A stretch of DNA of 64,000 bases from Prochlorococcus sp. AG-402-G10 (GTDB lineage Bacteria > Cyanobacteriota > Cyanobacteriia > PCC-6307 > Cyanobiaceae), in contig QCHT01000008.1 in assembly GCA_003279445.1 (NCBI GenBank), forward strand, positions 31,771 to 95,770, given 5' to 3'. Position numbers and translations under genes: made by a program. Of the stretch, positions 58,981 to 64,000 are shown piece by piece; positions within the stretch are counted from its first letter, which is position 1; each line of letters begins with the position of its first letter. The notes under the pieces are model-generated. The model saw only the letters and a program-made list of their open reading frames with translations, did not search any database and was not told the DNA's origin.

Positions 58981-59080
58981 CTACTGTCTCAAATAAGGTT
59001 CGTGGTTCATTAGCCAGTAGCGTGGTTCTTGTTGTGCCATGTAATCTCAGCGAAAAGTGGTGGTTTGAGTAAAGTTTGGT
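58981..59080 (-). repeat. EVE-head repeat copy E with a 19-codon ORF
   Basis: ATG at 59040 opens MAQQEPRYWLMNHEPYLRQ and stops at 58981. The outer flank tttgagtaaagtttgg matches copies G and H. Confidence 0.7.
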
Positions 59081-59112
59081 TAACCCCTTAATCTCAAGGT
59101 TCTCTTGATTGG

Positions 59113-59388
59113 TTAGTTGCCAAAACGATAGTGCTTTTTGACTGCTTTATGCACTTCCCAGGTACAAGACATCCCTTCAGGAAAAACAACTAAATCACCG
59201 ACTCCAAATCTGACTGGTTCTCCACCATCAGGTGTAACAGTGATATCCCCTTCAAGTATTAAACAGGTTTCTTTCTCGCTATATGTCCAAGGGAAAGTGC
59301 TTGGGTCACAAGTCCAGATTGGCCAGTTTTTTATTCCTAGATCTTCAATTGTGCTTTGAGAGCATGGAGATGTAACGGAAATGCTCAT
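59113..59388 (-). CDS. cupin protein (DUF861/cupin_3 type)
   Basis: 91 residues: WPIWTCDPSTFPWTYSEKE, CLILEGDITVTPDGG and GDLVVFPEGMSCTWEV are the cupin_3 pattern, a single small jelly roll. Metal or ligand unknown. Its 3' 80 bp recur at the window end (63909-64000) as a second, related cupin tail. Confidence 0.85.
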   Translation of the reverse strand: MSISVTSPCSQSTIEDLGIKNWPIWTCDPSTFPWTYSEKETCLILEGDITVTPDGGEPVRFGVGDLVVFPEGMSCTWEVHKAVKKHYRFGN

Positions 59389-59449
59389 TGAACCAACCTT
59401 TGCTTTTGGGGTTTTCTAACTTCTATTATCTCTTATATCAAGAAAAGTT

Positions 59450-59566
59450 TTAGTCTAATCTCGCAATTCCTAGATTTTCGTTTTCTCTATCTTTCTTCAT
59501 CTCTTCTTTGATCTGCTTGTAATAGACAACTTCTTCAGGATCTTCTGAGCCAAGAGAATATCCCAT
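59450..59566 (-). CDS. small ORF (38 aa)
   Basis: ATG 59566 to TAA 59450: MGYSLGSEDPEEVVYYKQIK followed by a charged helix ending GIARLD. Soluble. No family recognised; codon use and clean frame give moderate support. Confidence 0.45.
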   Translation of the reverse strand: MGYSLGSEDPEEVVYYKQIKEEMKKDRENENLGIARLD

Positions 59567-59677
59567 CGTTGCTGAGATATAAATTTTGTGTTGCCTATGA
59601 GGACTAAGAGTCATCTAACTATTACTCCAGTATTTCTGGATAGATACCAGTTAGTATGCATTATAATCTTTCTTCTC

Positions 59678-59983
59678 TTATCTATTAGTTGGCTCACATT
59701 TTGGAGTATCAGGTCTTCCATTAAGTCTCTCAATTTTAGATATATTCAAATCAGCTATCTCAAGTCCATGAAGATCAGCAATTTTTGTCATAGCTAGTCC
59801 TTCTGCTCCTGCCCAAGATTCTGCTAAAACTACACAAGTTTTTTGGCTAAATTCAATGCTAAAGTTTTCATTGTTGTTCCTTTTTTCATCCATCTCCATG
59901 ACTTTCTTTAACCCTTGTGGGCTGAGATGACTTTTGATTCTTAAGAAAACAACCTGGAACATTGAGCAGTAGAACTTTCCCAT
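59678..59983 (-). CDS. hypothetical protein (101 aa)
   Basis: The frame opens at 59983; a later ATG at 59896 (MEMDEKRNNNENF) is an alternative. The C-terminal 60 residues look globular (QKTCVVLAESWAGAEGLAM). No domain recognised. Confidence 0.5.
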   Translation of the reverse strand: MGKFYCSMFQVVFLRIKSHLSPQGLKKVMEMDEKRNNNENFSIEFSQKTCVVLAESWAGAEGLAMTKIADLHGLEIADLNISKIERLNGRPDTPKCEPTNR

Positions 59984-60140
59984 TGCATTGTTGTAAGACC
60001 ATTCAGCATCTTTCTGACTGCTTGGTGTGATTCAAGCACGTTTAAGCGAGCGAGTATTGCCTAGCTATATACCTAATTTTTTGAGTTGTATATTTGATGA
60101 ATGTCTTGAGATGGGAACTGACAGTACTCAAATGAAACTC

Positions 60141-60314
60141 TTAGGCTGAATAACTTTGCAAGGCTGGAACCATCTTCCCCCCATCTTGATCATCATCGTC
60201 GTTAATACTTCTTGCAAGAAGCTCTAAGGCTACAAGTACAGCCATTGGATAGTAACACCAAAGAACAGCTTGCCATATTGAAAAGCTATTGAATGAGGTT
60301 TGAAGTTCGCCCAT
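60141..60314 (-). CDS. micro membrane protein with DDDDQDGGKMVP tail (57 aa)
   Basis: MGELQTSFNSFSIWQAVLWC, a membrane helix, LLARSIN, then DDDDQDGGKMVPALQSYSA. It shares its tail with the 43-aa protein at 58025. Found on the opposite strand just before the HLIP cluster. Confidence 0.6.
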   Translation of the reverse strand: MGELQTSFNSFSIWQAVLWCYYPMAVLVALELLARSINDDDDQDGGKMVPALQSYSA

Positions 60315-60678
60315 TGCCCTAAAAAAATTATTGATAGCATATTCAATGATTTTTCAAAATGTGGCTAAATTCAAAATTCTTTTTTGACTTTTGAAGTTAA
60401 TTACTAACTATAGCTATTACCAAGGAAGCCTAATTTGCGATTAAAATTAATTTTAATTAATCTAATTACCATTATTGAATAGTATGTAAAATTAGAAAAA
60501 GGACTTCTTAGATTTTTATTTTATACTAAAATTGATGTTATACCAATGCTCTATTGGAGTATTTCCTTATTAACAGCATAAGAGTAGAAACCGAACCTTC
60601 ACACTCCGTAATATCATCTGTTATAGTTCTTAATAAGTTGGCTGTATCGGCCTCCTTTCTTTTAAGTAATTTTTTCAA
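60315..60678. promoter_or_regulatory. AT-rich promoter region of the HLIP cluster
   Basis: About 360 bases, very AT-rich, upstream of the first HLIP gene. No defined motif can be named; a promoter for the hli cluster is expected here. Confidence 0.4.
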
Positions 60679-60822
60679 ATGAAAAAAGTATCAAAAAAGC
60701 CACCAGTTGAGCCAGAAAAGCTCATTGCAGAACGCGTTAATGGTTGGGTTGCAATGATGGGTTTTTGGGCTGCTATTGGCGCTTATCTAACCACAGGTCA
60801 AATCATTCCTGGGATTGTTTAG
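60679..60822 (+). CDS. hli: high-light-inducible protein (47 aa)
   Basis: MKKVSKKPPVEPEKLIAERV then NGWVAMMGFWAAIGAYLTTG and QIIPGIV. The ExxNGxxAMMGF helix and TGQIIPG end are classic HLIP. First gene of a five-HLIP run between 60.6 and 61.6 kb. Thylakoid stress protection, chlorophyll binding. Confidence 0.92.
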   Translation: MKKVSKKPPVEPEKLIAERVNGWVAMMGFWAAIGAYLTTGQIIPGIV

Positions 60823-60825
60823 GAA

Positions 60826-60897
60826 ATGGAACTTAATCCTTTTAAGCCTTTGCAGCAATTTGTTCAGGCTTCTTACAAAAAGATCGCTACAAATTAG
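60826..60897 (+). CDS. tiny ORF in the HLIP cluster (23 aa)
   Basis: MELNPFKPLQQFVQASYKKI then ATN, starting 3 bases after the preceding HLIP stop. Very short; support is position only. Confidence 0.3.
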   Translation: MELNPFKPLQQFVQASYKKIATN

Positions 60898-60915
60898 TTT
60901 TTGGAGAAATCTTAA

Positions 60916-61089
60916 ATGGGAATAGGTAAATTATTCCTTACATCTATTTCATCTGGAGTTATCACTTTAGATGAATTGCAATGGATCACTAGCAACCAGT
61001 TAATGTTTTCCAGATGTGAGAAGGCTGCAGCTATAAAGCTAGGCAATCTTTTGGACTCTGGCCAGTTAAACCTGGGCTGCCGGCTTTGA
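60916..61089 (+). CDS. small hypothetical protein in the HLIP cluster (57 aa)
   Basis: MGIGKLFLTSISSGVITLDE then a helical segment with ITSNQLMFSRCEKAA and GNLLDSGQLNLGCRL. Soluble. It sits between two HLIPs on the same strand. Not recognised, but the sequence looks coding. Confidence 0.6.
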   Translation: MGIGKLFLTSISSGVITLDELQWITSNQLMFSRCEKAAAIKLGNLLDSGQLNLGCRL

Positions 61090-61136
61090 TTTATTCACTA
61101 ATTCAAAATTATTAATTCACCATCACTTTTTACATC

Positions 61137-61244
61137 ATGACACCTGACGCAGAAAAATTTAATGGCTGGGCTGCAATGCTTGGATTCGTTGCTGCTTTTG
61201 GAGCTTATGCCACAACAGGTCAAATTATCCCTGGAATTTTTTAA
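61137..61244 (+). CDS. hli: high-light-inducible protein (35 aa)
   Basis: MTPDAEKFNGWAAMLGFVAA then GAYATTGQIIPGIF. Core HLIP helix and TGQIIPG end without the longer N-terminal region. Confidence 0.9.
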   Translation: MTPDAEKFNGWAAMLGFVAAFGAYATTGQIIPGIF

Positions 61245-61247
61245 GAA

Positions 61248-61472
61248 ATGACAACCTCAACTCCTTCCCTCACTGCTAAGAAAAGCTTAGTTGTCACCGA
61301 ATACGGCAAACAAAATATGTTTGCTTATGAGGCCCCAATGCAATTAGAGGAAAATTACACTAATTATCCAGAAGAAGCTGAAAAAACTAATGGCAGATGG
61401 GCGATGATTGGGTTTGTTTCATTGATGTTAAGCTATGTAGCCACAGGACAGGTGATACCAGGAGTCCTCTAA
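61248..61472 (+). CDS. hli: high-light-inducible protein (74 aa)
   Basis: A 40-residue N-terminal extension (TPSLTAKKSLVVTEYGKQN) precedes TNGRWAMIGFVSLMLSYVAT and GQVIPGVL. Three bases after the previous HLIP stop; its own stop overlaps the next ATG. Confidence 0.93.
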   Translation: MTTSTPSLTAKKSLVVTEYGKQNMFAYEAPMQLEENYTNYPEEAEKTNGRWAMIGFVSLMLSYVATGQVIPGVL

Positions 61473-61591
61473 TGAATGATAACTACTGGAATGTTGTCGA
61501 AAGGACTAATGGTCGACTCGCGATGATTGGTTTGTTTGCCCTAATCATTAATTATGGCTTGTTTGGCTTGATTATTCCTGGAATTTATTAA
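61472..61591 (+). CDS. hli: high-light-inducible protein (39 aa)
   Basis: MNDNYWNVVERTNGRLAMIG then a hydrophobic helix ending IIPGIY. Starts at the base of the previous stop (TAATG overlap), so coupled translation is likely. Confidence 0.92.
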   Translation: MNDNYWNVVERTNGRLAMIGLFALIINYGLFGLIIPGIY

Positions 61592-61786
61592 TCATCCAAA
61601 GCATTTTTGAATGAAAAAATAAATAAATAAAGTTACTCATAAAAAATTTAGAATTACTCCTCACAACTTTTCTTGCTGGTACAATTCTTGTGATTTTCTC
61701 AATAAGCATATTTGAATGAGTTTAATGAAATCACCACTTGAATTGACTAAGAAGCAACCTTCCTAATCTTTTACAAACTTTGCAAA

Positions 61787-61894
61787 TGACTCAGACAATT
61801 TCCAATATAATTAACACTCCATTTCGTGATCTTGTTGAATTTGGATTCTTTTGTTTGATTGGTTTTACTGCTGGCTTCATGGGGATTCTATGAA
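61787..61894 (+). CDS. micro membrane protein (35 aa)
   Basis: MTQTISNIINTPFRDLVEFG then FFCLIGFTAGFMGIL, one helix. Overlaps the next ATG by 4 bases (ATGA). Conserved small photosystem-like topology, but no known subunit matched. Confidence 0.5.
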
Positions 61895-61995
61895 TTTCTC
61901 TTCTTTACTTTTTATTATCTCTTGGTCTGGCTTGTTTTATATCGGGAGCTTGCTTTGGAGAGATTTATCTAGAGATGCTGCTTCTCTTAACTGAT
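61891..61995 (+). CDS. micro membrane protein (34 aa)
   Basis: MNFSSLLFIISWSGLFYIGS then LLWRDLSRDAASLN; one membrane helix and a short basic/acidic tail. Overlaps the previous ORF by 4 bases. Confidence 0.5.
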
Positions 61996-62041
61996 TAGAT
62001 TCTTAAAACTTAGTACAATTTATTCCTCATTATTCTGAGAA

Positions 62042-62492
62042 TGTCTTTAAAAATTGGTGATAACCTACCTGATTTCTCCTTATCTGACCAAGATGGGAAA
62101 ACTTGAACTAGTCAACAATGTAAAGGGAAGAAACTTATTTTCTTCTTCTATCCTAAAGATGATACGCCTGGTGCACGGGTGAAGCGTGTGGTTTTAGGGA
62201 TAAGTATGACTTATTTAAATTATTTGGAGCTTTTGTTTGGGGAGTTAGTAATGATAATCAATTAAGCCATAAGAAATTTGCAGAGAAGAATAAACTTCCT
62301 TTCCCTCTCTTATGTGATGAAAATAATTCATTGAAAAACTAGTGCGGTGTCCCTAAAGCACTTGGGTTATTAGATGGACGAGTAACTTATTGGGTTCATT
62401 CTACTGGAGTCATTCGTCATGTTTTCAATGACCTCTTAAATAGTACCAAGCATGTAACTACTGCCTTACAAATATTAGAAGAAATTCAGTGA
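62042..62492 (+). pseudogene. bcp: peroxiredoxin Q/Bcp pseudogene
   Basis: The reading begins MSLKIGDNLPDFSLSDQDGK, then has TGA at about 62104. After FFFYPKDDTPG the expected CTxEAC is damaged: the frame gives AR and must shift to recover GEACGFRDKYDLF. Further on LKN is followed by a TAG before CGVPKALGLLDG, and the end TALQILEEIQ is intact. Two stops and one frameshift make it a clear pseudogene of a thiol peroxidase. Confidence 0.9.
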
Positions 62493-62577
62493 ACAGAAAA
62501 TAAGTAGGTACTTTTTCGATTCTGTCGAGAATAGAAAACTTTGCTTGCGGAGAGGGTTGCCTATGTAGTCGACATTT

Positions 62578-62690
62578 GGTTCACACTTTATTAGCTAGTA
62601 GCATGGTTCCTGTGATGCCATGGGATCTCAGCGAAATTGTGATGTGTGGATGGCTTAACATTCTCACCCTCATTTCTTTATTCTATTCTT
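62578..62690 (-). repeat. EVE-head repeat copy F with 31-bp edge
   Basis: ATG at 62620 reads MASQEPCY then TAG then LIKCEPNV, with otherwise EVE-like DNA. The 31-bp edge lies at 62655-62685 with two changes from the 39860 copy. Right after it are the two cupin-type genes. Confidence 0.75.
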
Positions 62691-62759
62691 TTTTAATTCT
62701 AGTATTTATTTTGTAGGTGATTAAGGATAAATACAGATAAATATTTGGTGTTGAATCTC

Positions 62760-63164
62760 TTACATCGCAATATTAACTCCTTCTTTGGTGACTATCTCAA
62801 CCACTCTCTGCATATCGTCAAGAGAACTAGAATTTGCTTCTAAACTTGTAAATACAGATTCGACTCCTCCTGGTTGTGCAACCATTAGATACCGAGTGAT
62901 CTTCTTTTTAGATATTGGAGCATGAATTGTTCCAGCAGGGACATCAATCGAATGCCCAGCAGAAATAATTGTACTAACTCCATTTAAATTAAGATCCAAT
63001 TCACCTTCAAGCACTACGTAGGTCTCATCCCAATTATGAGAATGAGGTGGTTGACCTATTCCTTCTGGGGTCTCAAATTCCAAGAAACTATATTTTCCAT
63101 TCGTATCACTAGAAGTTAGTCGTAGACTTACTTTGTCTCCTAATACTTCAATTGTTTTTGTCAT
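62760..63164 (-). CDS. cupin_2-domain protein
   Basis: 134 residues. The metal-binding motif PPHSHNWDETYVVLEGEL and IDVPAGTIHAPI are intact, a single-domain cupin that may bind Fe or Mn. Substrate unknown. Not related in sequence to the cupin at 59113. Confidence 0.85.
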   Translation of the reverse strand: MTKTIEVLGDKVSLRLTSSDTNGKYSFLEFETPEGIGQPPHSHNWDETYVVLEGELDLNLNGVSTIISAGHSIDVPAGTIHAPISKKKITRYLMVAQPGGVESVFTSLEANSSSLDDMQRVVEIVTKEGVNIAM

Positions 63165-63275
63165 AGGCCTGCAGGGTAATTTAGTTCATTCTATACGTAT
63201 GGATGTAAAAAGAGTTTCTGATGCATAAATCAGACCCTATCTAAAATGGATAGATTAAAAAAACCTTTTATGTGA

Positions 63276-63722
63276 TTACCAGTCACCTTCATAAGAAGAT
63301 CCTGGGGAGTCTATTATCGGTTCTTGATAGATGTATTGATTAGGATCATCTGGGTAATCATCATCATTGTCATCAAAATTGAATGTTTCTAATTCTTTAT
63401 TTGCTCCATCTAGAGAATCTTTATTAGCATCTTTTTTTTGTCTTTCTATATCGGCAATCATGTTATTGATGTTGGTAATATCTTCGCTCATATTTTCTTC
63501 CTCAAAGTGATCATTATCATGAGCTTCCCATTCTTCAAGTGCGTCTTTTCCTTGCTTTAACCAGTAAATAGCTTGATCAAAGTTACCTTTCTCCGCTTCT
63601 TCAGCTCCGAGCTCTATCCTTGAGCTTCTAATCCAAGAAATACTAGGGGGAGCATCATTATCACACCCAGTAAGTAAGAAGAGAGATAGAGATAGAAGAC
63701 AGGCAACTGTAGAACGTTTCAT
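63276..63722 (-). CDS. putative lipoprotein (148 aa)
   Basis: MKRSTVACLLSLSLFLLTGC has the lipobox LLTGC (Cys20). Residues 30-70 resemble one TPR-like helix pair (GAEEAEKGNFDQAIYWLKQG), then a very acidic Asp/Asn-rich tail. Likely membrane-anchored; function unknown. Confidence 0.7.
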   Translation of the reverse strand: MKRSTVACLLSLSLFLLTGCDNDAPPSISWIRSSRIELGAEEAEKGNFDQAIYWLKQGKDALEEWEAHDNDHFEEENMSEDITNINNMIADIERQKKDANKDSLDGANKELETFNFDDNDDDYPDDPNQYIYQEPIIDSPGSSYEGDW

Positions 63723-63824
63723 TTGCGTTAATCTTTTTGCTACTTGATCTATTATGCATAATTTCTTTTCTCTTCAGCATTAACTAGAAACTTTGAATTG
63801 ATCGTTCTATCTGAGAGTTTTCTC

Positions 63825-63903
63825 TGGCTTCTTTCTGAAATCAGATAGCTAATTAGTGTCGTTCATGTACAGATCGGTTTCAATAGATATTATTGTTCTC
63901 ATT
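63825..63903. repeat. repeat 2, second copy
   Basis: About 80 bases, from ggcttctttctgaaatcag to gttctcatta, matching 41719-41800 at roughly four in five positions by eye, in the same orientation. Confidence 0.65.
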
Positions 63904-63908
63904 ATTTA

Positions 63909-64000
63909 TTAGTTACCAAAACGATAGTGCTTTTTTACTGCTTTGTGCACTTCCCAAGTGGAAGTCATCCCTTTCGTGAAAACAACTTCTAATTCTTTAA
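63909..64000 (-). CDS. partial cupin paralog (start outside window)
   Basis: The minus strand reads KELEVVFTKGMTSTWEVHKA then VKKHYRFGN and TAA at 63909, almost the same as the end of the cupin at 59113. The divergent part VVFTKG against LVVFPEG suggests an independent copy or a broken one. The window edge prevents a decision. Confidence 0.6.
   Translation of the reverse strand, partial: KELEVVFTKGMTSTWEVHKAVKKHYRFGN

Noticed and set aside
61650..61680. actcctcacaac resembling the Yfr1 small RNA core
   Set aside because: Only part of the conserved core matches and there is no flanking stem or terminator.
61642..61720. Possible 26-residue membrane peptide ending ISIFE
   Set aside because: Would need an ATA start; no ATG, GTG or TTG in a suitable place, so not called.

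Overview
The window looks like a chromosome segment of a low-light-type marine picocyanobacterium, most likely Prochlorococcus; the strain cannot be fixed from sequence alone. The evidence is AT-rich DNA, a cyanobacterial split ATP synthase (I-a-c-b'-b-delta-alpha-gamma in one operon, beta-epsilon elsewhere), ribosomal protein PSRP-3/Ycf65, cyanobacterial RpoZ, DUF1818, DUF2811 and DUF3326 proteins, and a cluster of high-light-inducible proteins (HLIPs). No rRNA, tRNA, CRISPR array or intact insertion sequence was seen.

Positions 1-39.3 kb are dense core genome. They hold the end of a biotin locus, a Ski2-like helicase, fumC, purB, a TlyA methyltransferase, glnB (PII) downstream of a clean NtcA box shared with queF, System II cytochrome c maturation genes (ccs1, ccdA), ftsW, the large atp operon, ald, a coupled block nadE / NadD-like / GTPase / CNNM-like protein, pepP, PSRP-3, atpDC, groESL with a strong terminator, secG, gpmI, pyrR, an Hsp70-like ATPase, rpoZ and small conserved proteins.

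Positions 39.3-64 kb are accessory in character. They hold an EVE-domain gene, a frameshifted secreted trypsin-like protease, an outer-membrane barrel protein, a truncated SBBP repeat protein, a four-gene block (two coiled-coil proteins, a GIY-YIG protein, a frameshifted helix-turn-helix protein), a secreted zinc metallopeptidase, the tail of a lost CHAT protease, and a nitrite module (nirA, a 45-aa ORF, focA, a HEAT-like protein). Then come many tiny membrane-protein genes, a CRP/FNR regulator, cupins, an HLIP cluster and a dead peroxiredoxin gene.

The most unusual signal is a dispersed repeat family confined to 39.7-62.7 kb, all copies in one orientation. Its body is the 5' end of the EVE-domain gene: start codon, the peptide YWLMKSEP and upstream DNA. 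Seven further copies carry recognisable EVE-like heads that end early, and others are degenerate. Two intact copies encode 33-aa peptides of identical length; in one, all five changes from the EVE gene across YWLMKSEP are synonymous. The outer edge of the repeat is a 31-bp direct repeat at 39860, 50024, 56855 and 62655. These four sites divide the region into three cassettes of about 10, 7 and 6 kb, which suggests an undescribed cassette-exchange element or EVE-linked recombination target. Other items of interest are two candidate structured RNAs, two single-base frameshifts, and a shared acidic tail motif in two micro membrane proteins.
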